From the NCBI RefSeq assembly GCF_016031635.1, contig NZ_JACEGD010000006.1:1-64000 (forward strand): 64,000 bases of DNA, read 5' to 3'. Position 1 is the stretch's first letter; each line of letters starts with the position of its first letter. A program made the translations under genes and the position numbers. The notes below the pieces were generated by a model. The model saw only the letters and a list, made by a program, of their open reading frames with translations, was not told where the DNA came from and made no database searches. The DNA is from Bradyrhizobium diversitatis (lineage in GTDB: Bacteria > Pseudomonadota > Alphaproteobacteria > Rhizobiales > Xanthobacteraceae). Below, piece by piece: positions 49,809 to 58,679 of the stretch.

Positions 49809-52800
49809 ATGGGAATTGTCCGCTTTGCGCTCCGGTTTCCGCACACGTTCTATGTGCTAGCGGCGCTGATCCTGTTTCTGGGCGGCATCTCGGTCTGGTC
49901 GATGCCGACGGATATCTTTCCCGAGATCCGCATCCCCGTCGTCACCGTCATCTGGAGCTATACCGGCCTCTCGACGCCGGAGATGGAGCAGCGCGTCTCC
50001 ACGTACAGCCAGTATTCGATCAGCGCCAATGTCAGCGGTATCAAGAACATCGAAGCGCAGACGCTCAATGGCCTGTCGGTTCAAAAGATCTACTTCCAGC
50101 CGGACGTCAATCTCGATCTCGCGATCTCGCAGATCGTATCGGCAACGAACGCCATCCGCGCCCTGATGCCGCCGGGCATTCAGCCGCCCGTGATCGTGCA
50201 GTTCAATGCGTCGAGCGTGCCGGTCCTGCAGCTCAGCCTCGAGTCCAACAAACTGAACGAGCAGCAATTATACGACTTCGGCATCTATCGGATCCGGCAG
50301 CAATTGGCGCCCGTTCCGGGGGTAACGCTGCCGACGCCTGCGGGCGGCAAATATCGCCAGATCATGGTCGACATCGACCCGAACAAACTCTCGTCGCGCG
50401 GATTGACGCCGCTCGACATCGTCAATGCGGTGAACACCCAGAACCTGACGCTGCCGACCGGAACGGCGAAGATCGGTGATACCCAGTACACCGTGCGAAC
50501 CAACGCGACGCCGGCCTCGATCAAGGATCTCAACATGATCCCGGTCAAGTTCGCGAACGGAGCGACGATCCTGCTGAAGGATGTCGCCCAGGTTCGGGAC
50601 GGATCGCAGGTCCAGCAGAATATCGTGCGCGAGGACGGTCACCGCGCGGTTCTGCTCAGCGTGATCAAGAATGGCAACGCCTCGACGCTCGCCGTCGTCA
50701 ACGGGGTCAAGCGGGCCTTGAAGTCGATTCGGGCGTCGGCGCCGGCCGGGCTGAAGATCAGCGAATTGTTCGACCAATCGGTCTTCGTCACCCACTCCGT
50801 CGACGGTGTGCTGCGCGAAGGCGCGATCGCGGCCGGTCTCACGGCGCTGATGATCCTGGTATTTCTGGGATCGTGGCGGTCGACGCTCGTGGTCCTGATC
50901 TCCATCCCGCTCGCGATGCTGTCCTCGCTCATCGTGCTCCATTTTCTCGGCGAGACCCTCAACACCATGACGCTGGGTGGGCTGGCGCTCGCAGTTGGCA
51001 TTCTGGTCGACGATTCGACGGTGACGATCGAGAACACGCATCGGCTCTGGACCGAGGAGGGGATGCCGCTGTCGGAAGCGACGCTGCACGGTGCGGCCGA
51101 AATCGCCGTACCGACGCTCGTCTCCACGCTTGCCATCAGCTGCGTCTTCACCTCGGTCATATTCCTCGAAGGACCGGCGCAATACCTCTTCACGCCACTC
51201 GGCCTTGCGGTGGTGTTTGCCATGCTGGCGTCGTACGCGCTGTCGCGGACTCTCACGCCGATCACGATCGGTCTGCTGCTGAAGGGCGAGCGGCGCCATG
51301 GCGAGGGCGCGAGCTCGTCCGGCATGTTTTCGCGCGCATCCGCCGCGTTCGAGCGCGGCTTCGAGCGCCTGCGCGATGGCTATTCCGGACTCCTGACGAC
51401 CCTGCTCCGGAGCCGCAGCATCGTGCCGATTGCTGCCGTGCTCGTGCTGGCGCTCGGGGCCGTCATGTTCGTCTACGTGGGCAGGGATTTCTATCCCCTG
51501 ATCGACGGCGGTCAGATCCAGCTCCATGTTCGTGCGCCAGCCGGGACCCGGATCGAGCGCACCGAGGCCATCTTCCAGGCGGTCGAGGACAAGATCCGCG
51601 AAGTCATTCCGGACCGGGATCGCGGGCTGATCGTCGACAATATCGGCTTGCCGGCGCGTCCCTACAATCTGGCCTTCACCGACGGATCGACGATAGGAGT
51701 GAACGACGGCACGATCCTGGTATCGCTCAAGGACGGCCACAGGCCGACTGCGGATTACGTCAGGAAGTTGCGCCAGGTCCTGCCCGCGGCATTCCCCGAG
51801 GACGTCTTCTATTTCCAGGCGGCGGATATCGTCACCCAGATCCTGAATTTCGGCCTGCCGGCGCAGATTGACGTCCGTACAGTCGGTTACGGCGCCAACA
51901 ACCTGTCCGTGGCAAAAGAGCTGCAAAAGAGCCTGGCGGCCATTCCGGGAGTCGTCGACGCGCATCTTCAACAGGAGGTCGACGCTCCCGCGTTCTACGC
52001 CGACATCGACCGCACAAGGGCCGCACAGCTGGGGCTCAATGCCAGCACGGTGGCAACCAACATCAATGTCAGCCTCAGCTCGTCCGCCCAGGTCTCGCCG
52101 AATTTCTGGACCGACCCGACGTCGGGCATCCCTTATTATCTTGCCGTTCAGACGCCGGAGTACAGGGCCAACTCGCTCAACGCACTTGAGAACACGCCGG
52201 TGTCGGCCTCGTCGGCTGCAAGCGGGCAGACGGTGCCGGGGCTGCTCAGCAATGTTGCGACCTTCAAGCGCGGGACTGTACCCACCAATTTGAACCAGGC
52301 GAACGTTCAGCCGGTGTATGACGTCTATGCGAGCGTGCAGGGGCGCGATCTCGGCAGCGTCTCGGCCGATATCGACAAGGTCACGTCGACGCTTCAGAAG
52401 CAGCTCCAGCCGGGAAATTCGATTGAGGTTCTGGGGCAGATCCAGAGCATGCGTCAATCGTTCCGCGATCTCGGGATCGGGCTGCTGTTTGCCGCCATCC
52501 TGGTCTATCTGCTGATGGTCGTGAACTACCAGAACTTCGGCGACCCCTTTGTCGTCATCATGGCGCTGCCCGCGACTTTATGCGGTATCGTGACGATGCT
52601 GTTCATCACGGGGACGACCCTGAACGTGCCTTCGCTGATGGGTGCGATCATGGCCGTCGGCGTTGCATCGGCCAATTCCATCCTGCTCGTGACCTTCGCG
52701 CGTGACGCGCAATTGGACGGGCACACCGCGTTCGAGGCCGCGCTGAGCGCGGGCCGCACGCGAATCCGCCCCGTGCTGATGACGGCTGCCGCGATGATCG

Positions 52801-52991
52801 TGGGCATGATCCCGATGGCGATCGGAGGCCCGGGCGAGGAGCAGAACGCGGCGCTCGCCCGTGCCGTGATCGGCGGGCTGCTGTTCGCAACGCCGACGAC
52901 ATTGCTGATCGTGCCCTATCTCTTCGCCTGGCTGCGCAAGCGCAACGACGGCAAGCCTCACCACGGCGTGTTCGAGGAGTCACCGGAATGA
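49809..52991 (+). CDS. RND-family efflux pump, inner-membrane transporter
   Basis: Protein of 1060 residues of the AcrB/HAE type. Twelve helices can be placed: one at the N-terminus (RFPHTFYVLAALILFLGG), a group at about 335-490, one at about 540-560 (VPIAAVLVLALGAVMFVYVG) and the last group at 870-1045. The two large periplasmic loops are present. The proton-relay Asp pair is Asp401-Asp402 in GILVDDSTVTIEN. The C-terminal half repeats the pattern (AVGVASANSILLVTFARD), lacking the acidic pair as expected. It exports drugs, solvents or toxic metabolites using the proton gradient. The adaptor gene overlaps its stop by four bases. Confidence 0.95.
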   Translation: MGIVRFALRFPHTFYVLAALILFLGGISVWSMPTDIFPEIRIPVVTVIWSYTGLSTPEMEQRVSTYSQYSISANVSGIKNIEAQTLNGLSVQKIYFQPDVNLDLAISQIVSATNAIRALMPPGIQPPVIVQFNASSVPVLQLSLESNKLNEQQLYDFGIYRIRQQLAPVPGVTLPTPAGGKYRQIMVDIDPNKLSSRGLTPLDIVNAVNTQNLTLPTGTAKIGDTQYTVRTNATPASIKDLNMIPVKFANGATILLKDVAQVRDGSQVQQNIVREDGHRAVLLSVIKNGNASTLAVVNGVKRALKSIRASAPAGLKISELFDQSVFVTHSVDGVLREGAIAAGLTALMILVFLGSWRSTLVVLISIPLAMLSSLIVLHFLGETLNTMTLGGLALAVGILVDDSTVTIENTHRLWTEEGMPLSEATLHGAAEIAVPTLVSTLAISCVFTSVIFLEGPAQYLFTPLGLAVVFAMLASYALSRTLTPITIGLLLKGERRHGEGASSSGMFSRASAAFERGFERLRDGYSGLLTTLLRSRSIVPIAAVLVLALGAVMFVYVGRDFYPLIDGGQIQLHVRAPAGTRIERTEAIFQAVEDKIREVIPDRDRGLIVDNIGLPARPYNLAFTDGSTIGVNDGTILVSLKDGHRPTADYVRKLRQVLPAAFPEDVFYFQAADIVTQILNFGLPAQIDVRTVGYGANNLSVAKELQKSLAAIPGVVDAHLQQEVDAPAFYADIDRTRAAQLGLNASTVATNINVSLSSSAQVSPNFWTDPTSGIPYYLAVQTPEYRANSLNALENTPVSASSAASGQTVPGLLSNVATFKRGTVPTNLNQANVQPVYDVYASVQGRDLGSVSADIDKVTSTLQKQLQPGNSIEVLGQIQSMRQSFRDLGIGLLFAAILVYLLMVVNYQNFGDPFVVIMALPATLCGIVTMLFITGTTLNVPSLMGAIMAVGVASANSILLVTFARDAQLDGHTAFEAALSAGRTRIRPVLMTAAAMIVGMIPMAIGGPGEEQNAALARAVIGGLLFATPTTLLIVPYLFAWLRKRNDGKPHHGVFEESPE

Positions 52992-54274
52992 GCGATGTTC
53001 GCGTGCGGACCAACAGCCACGACGTGAGTGATCGGCCCGATGCGGAAAGCGGCCGCATCGTGGAGCTGCCCGGCAAGGAGGCGCGACCGCGCCGCCGCTA
53101 CGGCGGCGTATGGCTCGGCGGCGCCATGGTCCTGCTCCTTGCCGGCGGTCTCGGCGTGGGCGGCTGGCGGCATTATCAGGCCGCACGCGATCTGGCTGTA
53201 TCGGCAAAGCAGATCAGGACCGCCGTTCCGGAGGTTCGGGTGGCGACGGTCCGCGCCAGCCCCGAGATCACGAAGGTCACCCTGCCGGCGACGACGACGG
53301 CATTCGAGGCGGCGAACATCTTCGCACGGGCCAGCGGCTACATCGAGAAGCGCTATGTCGACATCGGCGATCACGTGAAGAAGGGCGATCTCCTGGCGGA
53401 GATCACCGCGCCGGAACTCGACCAGCAGATCGCGCAGGCGCAGGCGACGCTGGCGCAGAACCAGGCGGCGTTGCAGCAGGCACAGGCGAGCCGGGAGCTT
53501 GCCGACGTCACCAATACGCGGGACAGTAATCTGGTCAAGCAGGGCTGGTTGACGGCTCAGCAGGGCGACAACGACCGTCTTACCTTGCGCGCCCAGCAGG
53601 CGGCCGTGGGCGTCGCCCAGTCGAACATAACGGCACAAGAGGCGCAGATTCGCGTGCTTCAACAGGAGAAGGCCTATCAGCGCGTGGTGGCACCGTTCGA
53701 CGGTGTGATCACGCAACGCAACGTGGACAATGGCAGCCTCGTTCAGGCGGGATCGACCTTCATGTTCACGCTGATGCATTCGAACGTGATCCGAACGCAA
53801 GTGTTCGTGCCGCAGGACGAGGCCTTCGGCATCGCGCCGGGCGTCGAGGCGGAGATTCACGTTCCCGAGATCCCGGACCGGGCATTTCCAGGGAAGGTCA
53901 CGCGCATCGCGACCGCGTTGCAGCCGGGAAGCCGAACGCTGCTGACCGAGATCGACGTGCCCAATCCCGACGGCGCGTTGAGTCCCGGCATCTACTGTAC
54001 GGTCGAACTGTCGATCCCGCGCAAGACGCCGTCGATGTCGGTTCCCGCCGATGCGCTGGTCTTCGACCAGAACGGCCTTCATGTCGCAGTCGTGCGCAAC
54101 GGCACCGTTCACTTGCAGAAGGTCTCGATCGCGCGAGATCTCGGCACATCGGTGGAAGTGCGCGAGGGCGTGAAGCCCGGCGAGCAAGTCGTGCTCAATC
54201 CGGCAGTCAATCTGGCGGAGGGCAGCCAGGTCACCATTCGCAAGAATGAGACGAGCGAGGGGAGCCAGACATGA
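52988..54274 (+). CDS. RND efflux periplasmic adaptor (membrane fusion) protein
   Basis: Adaptor of 428 residues. The N-terminal cytoplasmic segment is basic (PRRRYGG) and is followed by one anchor helix (about 41-58). Then come a lipoyl-like domain (ANIFARASGYIEKRYVDIGDHVKKGDLLAEI), a coiled-coil hairpin rich in Gln and Ala (about 145-225, AQAQATLAQNQAALQQAQ), the return lipoyl half (YQRVVAPFDGVITQRNVDNGSLV), and beta-barrel and membrane-proximal domains. It bridges the pump to an outer-membrane channel. It overlaps the pump stop and the next gene's start by four bases each, so all three genes are coupled. Confidence 0.94.
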   Translation: MSDVRVRTNSHDVSDRPDAESGRIVELPGKEARPRRRYGGVWLGGAMVLLLAGGLGVGGWRHYQAARDLAVSAKQIRTAVPEVRVATVRASPEITKVTLPATTTAFEAANIFARASGYIEKRYVDIGDHVKKGDLLAEITAPELDQQIAQAQATLAQNQAALQQAQASRELADVTNTRDSNLVKQGWLTAQQGDNDRLTLRAQQAAVGVAQSNITAQEAQIRVLQQEKAYQRVVAPFDGVITQRNVDNGSLVQAGSTFMFTLMHSNVIRTQVFVPQDEAFGIAPGVEAEIHVPEIPDRAFPGKVTRIATALQPGSRTLLTEIDVPNPDGALSPGIYCTVELSIPRKTPSMSVPADALVFDQNGLHVAVVRNGTVHLQKVSIARDLGTSVEVREGVKPGEQVVLNPAVNLAEGSQVTIRKNETSEGSQT

Positions 54275-54972
54275 TCCGGATCGCTTGCGCAGCGCTCGCC
54301 GCCGTGCTGCTCGGCTGCCCCGCGAGCAAAGCCCAGGTCGCAACAACCGGCAGCACGGCGATGAGCTTGCCGACCGTACCGGGCGCGATCGTCACCTCAC
54401 CGCTCAATAGCCCGGGTCCGTTCTCCGCAACGACCGTGCAAGGCGTGCCCGACACCACGCTGGCACCCGTTCCGCTCGCTTCGGATCCGACGACGCCGGG
54501 GACAGTGGTCGTCTGTGCGCCACCATCGACATCTCCGACGTCGGTGCCGACAATGCCGACTGCATCGACTACGGGATCGCCGACGGCGGGCAATGTTGCT
54601 CCAATCATACCGCTGATGGGACAAAACGGGAGCTCGATCGGGACAATTTCCGCGTTCGCGCCGTCAGGGACTGGGGTGTCGGTGGCGTGCAGCTCAACGC
54701 CAGGCGGGGTGGTGGCGAGCTCTGCGAGTTTGCCGCTCTCGATCCCGCGAGTGCAAGCCGGGCCGCCCCCGGGTACGATCCCGGTCGTCATCAGCGGCGA
54801 TGTCGGAACGGGCATTGATCCAAATGCTGTCGTCGCGCCCAGTCCCAACACCTCGACCTGCGCGGAAAGCATGACGATGAATCTGGCATCTCCTGCGACA
54901 GTGCTACCGGCCAACGCGTCAGGTGCGGCGCCAACGCCCGGAGTCTCGCCAATCTTGCCGCCGGGGTGCTGA
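54271..54972 (+). CDS. Thr/Ser/Pro-rich lipoprotein-like exported protein in RND operon
   Basis: Unrecognised protein of 233 residues. The N-terminus (MIRIACAALAAVLLGCPASK) has a lipobox-like LLGC with Cys16, so it may be a lipoprotein; cleavage at SKAQ is the alternative. The mature part is almost entirely Thr, Ser, Pro, Gly, Val and Ala with no predicted helix, and it resembles a flexible surface or linker protein. It sits where many RND operons encode the TolC-like outer-membrane factor but shows no similarity to one. The start overlaps the adaptor stop by four bases (ATGA), so production with the pump is likely. The channel must come from elsewhere. Role unknown. Confidence 0.7.
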   Translation: MIRIACAALAAVLLGCPASKAQVATTGSTAMSLPTVPGAIVTSPLNSPGPFSATTVQGVPDTTLAPVPLASDPTTPGTVVVCAPPSTSPTSVPTMPTASTTGSPTAGNVAPIIPLMGQNGSSIGTISAFAPSGTGVSVACSSTPGGVVASSASLPLSIPRVQAGPPPGTIPVVISGDVGTGIDPNAVVAPSPNTSTCAESMTMNLASPATVLPANASGAAPTPGVSPILPPGC

Positions 54973-55295
54973 AGGGGCAGCCGTGCAGCGCCGATCGCCT
55001 TATCGCCATGTCGCGACCATCGCGACAGAGGATGGATGCGTCATACGAAACGATCGTCGTCGCTCTGCCGGGCGGCGGCAATCATTCCTGATGTCGGCAC
55101 CTCCATCGCCCGTGCAGCGGCGGTGACAGAGCGGACGACTCGAGAGTTGTCGATCGAATTTCAGGAATGACAGCATGAGGAGCTGCCATTCCTCTTTTTC
55201 GCGTAAGCCAGAAGGACCCGAGACGCGCAGCGGCCTGCTTCAGTTCAGCACACGCAATTGCGCTCTGCCGAAGCAGCATTGTCCGGCCGGTGCGC

Positions 55296-55529
55296 TCAAT
55301 AGCCGGACTTGGGCTCGCAGGGCGGGCGACGCCACGGGGCAGATGCATAGGCGCCGACGTCCGGAGCCCGCGTGCAACCGCGCTTGGAGGTAACCGGAAC
55401 ACGTTGAGCCGACGCGTAGGCATCGGCATTCGTCCGCCGCGCGTTCGTATTGCCTTCACGCGCCATCGCCGGGGAAGCAACCATGGCCGCAGCGATCAAC
55501 CCGGCCGAGAACAGCTTCAGTGTAGTCAT
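55296..55529 (-). CDS. Small exported protein, paralogue B (77 aa)
   Basis: A paralogue of the protein at 45718-45963. It shares the opening MTTLKLFSAGLIAAAMV, signal end PAMARE and the C-terminal block RGCTRAPDVGAYASAPW...PPCEP, including both cysteines. The middle part differs and is Asn/Arg/Ala-rich. ATG 55529 has AAGGAGA seven bases upstream, the same ribosome binding site as paralogue A. It is convergent with the efflux operon. The conserved C-terminal cysteines and APxVGAxAxAPW motif suggest a small disulfide-bonded periplasmic fold. Function unknown. Confidence 0.75.
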   Translation of the reverse strand: MTTLKLFSAGLIAAAMVASPAMAREGNTNARRTNADAYASAQRVPVTSKRGCTRAPDVGAYASAPWRRPPCEPKSGY

Positions 55530-55761
55530 CGCACATCTCCTTGACAAAGCGACGCCGGGAACGCCCCGGCTCGCGCGTCAGACATGTGCATGCGTGCGCC
55601 GGATCGGAAGTATCAATTGAACGATCATTTTCGTCGTTGCACGAAGGGATGCATGTACATCCACGCCGCGGGTACGCCGCATCGCGCGGTCGTACTCCGT
55701 TCGAGGCGTGAACGATGGTCATCTGGATCTGGTAGTTGTACTTGATTGCTCGTCCGGCTTG

Positions 55762-56004
55762 TCATCGGCGCCAGTGGTGGTTGCGAACCTGAACCGCGCC
55801 AAACACGGGAGCCGCGCCACCGGGGCGCTCGAGTCCCATTCGTCCTGCCGGGGTCAACGCGCCACCATTCAGCACGTCGCGGTCGGGATACATGGAGGCA
55901 AAGGTTGCGGGCTCCTGGTCGGCGAAGGACCAGGCGGCGGAGGCCGACGACACTGTCGCAGCTGAGATCAGCACCGAGGCGATTAGGATCTTGAATGCAT
56001 TCAT
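55762..56004 (-). CDS. Small exported protein (80 aa)
   Basis: A signal peptide (NAFKILIASVLISAATVSSASA-AW) is followed by a short mature part with the segment FADQEPATFASMYPDRDVLNGG and a Pro/Gly-rich stretch. ATG 56004 has GGAG about ten bases upstream (ATGGAGACTCGCT). It is not related to the MTTLKL paralogues next to it, but is on the same strand and of the same size class. Proteins with DXXXLNGG...PAGRMGLE layouts are, from memory, common small exported proteins in Bradyrhizobium. Function unknown. Confidence 0.6.
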   Translation of the reverse strand: MNAFKILIASVLISAATVSSASAAWSFADQEPATFASMYPDRDVLNGGALTPAGRMGLERPGGAAPVFGAVQVRNHHWRR

Positions 56005-56420
56005 AGCGAGTCTCCATTGCTTTCTCGTGCGGAGAGTCGCTTGGCGGGGATCGCTGCTCGGCTGACGGCGTTTCCAGAATTGTATTCTATGTTGAGATAT
56101 ATAGGCCGCTTTGTTCGCAAAGCCCGTGATTGTGCATCACTGTTGCGAGAAGGCGATGGCTTTCGCCAGGTACTTGCCGGCGAAGACTGCACGCGACCGC
56201 GCGGCGACCCGACGTCGGTTGATGCCGGGAAGGCCCGAAGCCGCTTCACGTGCGATATCGGTGGTGACCTTATCGGATAGGCCCGCCGTGCCTTCACGAA
56301 ATTGACGGTGCGTTTGGGAAGATTGGAATAGCGACGGTCCGCTAAGTTGGCTTCCTGTCATTGAGCGGTGAGCTGCGCGCTTTCAAGCGCCGGGCGGCCG
56401 CCGCGTTGCGAGAGGACTTG
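56005..56420. other. Divergent intergenic region; AT-rich segment, no clear gene
   Basis: These 416 bases separate the exported protein from the catalase-type gene. A markedly AT-rich patch at about 56074-56104 contains the inverted repeat AGAAT-TGT-ATTCT (56076-56088) and probably a promoter for the left gene. A frame of 87 codons at 56017-56280 lacks a ribosome binding site and recognisable features. Nothing else stands out. Confidence 0.45.
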
Positions 56421-57473
56421 ATGAACCAGCCAGGCAGAGTAGAGCGTTCGAGCCTTGGATGGCTCGTTCTGATTGCCGCCGTGGTCGGCGGCAGCGCCGC
56501 CGCCTTTGCGTATACCGCGGGATGGCTCACGCCGGGGCGTCTTACGCCGGATCGCATGATTGCAGCATTGACGCCTCCGAGCGGCCCGCCGCTGGGGCAC
56601 CGGCGGAATCATGCCAAGGGAATCTGCTTCACCGGCATGTTCGAAGCGAACGGAAGTGGTGTCGAGCTGTCCCGCGCCAAGGTGTTCGTGCAGGGCCGCT
56701 ATCCGGCTCTGGGCCGTTTCAATCTCGGTACGGCCGATCCGAACGCGGTGGACGCGACCGTGCGCGTGCGCGGCATGGGGCTCCAGATATCGGCGGCGGA
56801 CGGAGAGGAGTGGCGAATGGCGATGATCAACCCGCCATTCTTTGCGGTGTCCACGCCTGACGCGTTTCACGATCTGCTGGTTGCGGCCGGCAAGAAGGAT
56901 CCGGAGGCGATGAAGACGTTCATCAGCGCAAATCCGGAGTTCGCCGCTTTCGCGGCCTGGGCCAAGGCGGCGCCCTGGACCGGAAGCTACGCGGAGGACT
57001 CGTATAACAGTCTCAACAGCTTTGTCTTCACGAACGCGAAGGGCGACGAGCACGCTGTGCGGTGGTCGCTGGTGCCCACGGCAGCGCCGACTTCCATCGC
57101 GCAGGCGGAGCTGGAGAAGCGCGGCCCGAATTTTCTCGAGCAGGAGATCACGAACCGGGTGCGGTCGGCGCCGCAACGGTGGACCATGGTCACCACGGTG
57201 GCCGATCCGGGCGATCCCACCGCAGATCCGAGCAAAGCCTGGCCGGAGAACCGGCGTAAGGTCCAGGTTGGAACGCTGGTCGTGCAGCGAATTGAACCCG
57301 AGCGGGATGGGCCATGCCGCGACATCAACTTCGATCCGACCGTGCTGCCGCAGGGAGTCCGGGTGTCGGACGATCCCTTCCCGGCGGCGCGCTCGTCCGT
57401 CTACCGCAAATCCTACGATCTTCGCGCAGCCGAAGCCAGCGACTATCCGAGAACCGAGGTTGCCAAGCCATGA
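56421..57473 (+). CDS. Membrane-anchored catalase-family peroxidase
   Basis: Heme peroxidase of 350 residues related to the small catalases (SrpA type). An N-terminal anchor helix (about 12-33) would place the enzyme in the periplasm, tethered to the inner membrane. The distal His64 lies in RRNHAKGICFTG, matching the catalase RXXHAKG motif. The proximal Tyr is probably within SSVYRKSYDLRA near the C-terminus. The protein is shorter than full catalases. ATG 56421 is preferred over an upstream start, with GAGAGGAC just before. Its stop overlaps the cytochrome b561 start by four bases, so that cytochrome probably supplies electrons for peroxide reduction. Confidence 0.9.
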   Translation: MNQPGRVERSSLGWLVLIAAVVGGSAAAFAYTAGWLTPGRLTPDRMIAALTPPSGPPLGHRRNHAKGICFTGMFEANGSGVELSRAKVFVQGRYPALGRFNLGTADPNAVDATVRVRGMGLQISAADGEEWRMAMINPPFFAVSTPDAFHDLLVAAGKKDPEAMKTFISANPEFAAFAAWAKAAPWTGSYAEDSYNSLNSFVFTNAKGDEHAVRWSLVPTAAPTSIAQAELEKRGPNFLEQEITNRVRSAPQRWTMVTTVADPGDPTADPSKAWPENRRKVQVGTLVVQRIEPERDGPCRDINFDPTVLPQGVRVSDDPFPAARSSVYRKSYDLRAAEASDYPRTEVAKP

Positions 57474-58033
57474 CCAATGCCCCGCAACACTTCGCCCCGA
57501 TCCAGCGGCTGCTGCACTGGCTGATGGCGATCTGCATCATCGCCATGCTCTTCATCGGTGTAGGCATGGTGTCCTCCGTGGCTCAGAAATACCTGCCGCT
57601 CATCCTGATCCACAAGACGCTCGGCGTTGCGCTCCTCGTGCTCGTCCTCGTCAGGCTGGCGTTGCGGCTTCATTTCGGCGCACCGCCATTGCCGGCCGAC
57701 CTTCCGCCGGCGATGAAGCTGGGAGCGCGATTGTCGCATCTTTTGCTCTATGGCTTCATGATCGTCATGCCCTTGCTAGGTCTCGGCATGCTCTGGGCTG
57801 CGGCCTATCCGGTTGTCCTGTATGGCGGGATTCGGATTCCGGCGTTGCTGCCGCAGAGCGACCACGCGCACACGCTGTTTTGGAATGCGCATGTCTATCT
57901 GGGGTTCGCGTTCTTCGCCCTCGTGCTGCTGCATCTGGCAGCGGCGCTGTTCCACGCCCTGATCCGTCGCGATGGCGTGTTCGCGACGATCTCGCCTCTG
58001 CCGCAGCGGCAGCGGATGAAGCCGACCGAATGA
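57470..58033 (+). CDS. Cytochrome b561-family protein
   Basis: Inner-membrane diheme cytochrome of 187 residues with four helices (about 12-32, 42-62, 88-112 and 135-160). Putative heme-binding histidines are in IQRLLHWLMA, ILIHKTLG, LSHLLLYGF and AHVYLGFAFFALVLLHLAAALFH in pieces. The family transfers electrons from quinol to periplasmic partners. Coupling by overlap to the catalase-type peroxidase suggests that it reduces this enzyme from the quinone pool, making a peroxide reductase system; this is inferred from gene fusion-like pairing, not proven. Confidence 0.92.
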   Translation: MTNAPQHFAPIQRLLHWLMAICIIAMLFIGVGMVSSVAQKYLPLILIHKTLGVALLVLVLVRLALRLHFGAPPLPADLPPAMKLGARLSHLLLYGFMIVMPLLGLGMLWAAAYPVVLYGGIRIPALLPQSDHAHTLFWNAHVYLGFAFFALVLLHLAAALFHALIRRDGVFATISPLPQRQRMKPTE

Positions 58034-58143
58034 GTCACCGCGCGCCTGTGGGCGTGCAATCCGGGAACGATGCTTCGGCACGGAAAGACCGGCTGCCCGC
58101 CCTCTGGCTAGAAATTGTCCACTTTCCAACAAGGATGCCAACC

Positions 58144-58644
58144 ATGACAAAAGCAGACCTGCAAGGCCCGACCGATCTGGGAGCCAATGCGAACCGGGAT
58201 GTTCCTGCCGCGTTGAGAGCGCTGCTCGCCGACGTCTTCGCGCTGTACCTGAAGACGAAGAACTTCCATTGGCACGTATCTGGCAGTCATTTTCGCGACT
58301 ACCATCTCATGCTCGATGAGCAGGCCGAACAGATCTTCGCCATGACCGACGATATCGCCGAGCGCGCGCGCAAGATCGGCGGCACCACGCTGCGATCGAT
58401 CGGTCACATCGCCCGCGAGCAGCGCATTCTCGACAATGACGCGGATTATGTCGATCCGCAGGATATGTTGGCCGAGCTGCGCAGCGACAATCAGCAGCTG
58501 ACCCGGGAAATGCGCCGGGTCCACGAGCTCTGCGACGAATATGACGATGTCGCCACCGCGAGCCTGCTGGAGAACTGGATCGACGAGACGGAGCGGCGGA
58601 TCTGGTTCCTGTACGAGACCGGGCGGAGCGGTGCGAATTCGTAA
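58144..58644 (+). CDS. dps: Dps/ferritin-like DNA-protection protein
   Basis: Dps-family protein of 166 residues. The ferroxidase motif is KTKNFHWHVSGSHFRDYHLMLDEQAEQIFAMTDDIAER in pieces, with His, Asp and Glu ligands at the dimer interface. It oxidises Fe(II) with peroxide, stores iron in a 12-mer and shields DNA. ATG 58144 is preferred; AAGGA lies eight bases upstream, while a second ATG nine bases earlier sits on that site. It stands 110 bases after the peroxidase-cytochrome pair, forming a peroxide-defence block. Confidence 0.94.
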   Translation: MTKADLQGPTDLGANANRDVPAALRALLADVFALYLKTKNFHWHVSGSHFRDYHLMLDEQAEQIFAMTDDIAERARKIGGTTLRSIGHIAREQRILDNDADYVDPQDMLAELRSDNQQLTREMRRVHELCDEYDDVATASLLENWIDETERRIWFLYETGRSGANS

Positions 58645-58679
58645 GAAGGCAAGCCGTTCGGCCGGGAGGCGTGTGAAGG

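Noticed and set aside
54271..54972. TolC-like outer-membrane factor of the RND pump
   Set aside because: Length is about half that of the family, no coiled-coil or beta-barrel pattern is present, and the composition is Thr/Ser/Pro-rich.
56087..56104. OxyR-like CTAT/ATAG half-sites upstream of the peroxidase genes
   Set aside because: The spacing is ten bases, not the seven expected between central half-sites, and the site is over 300 bases from the peroxidase start.
56017..56280. Frame of 87 codons between the exported protein and the catalase-type gene
   Set aside because: No ribosome binding site, no signal or domain, and it runs through a likely promoter region.
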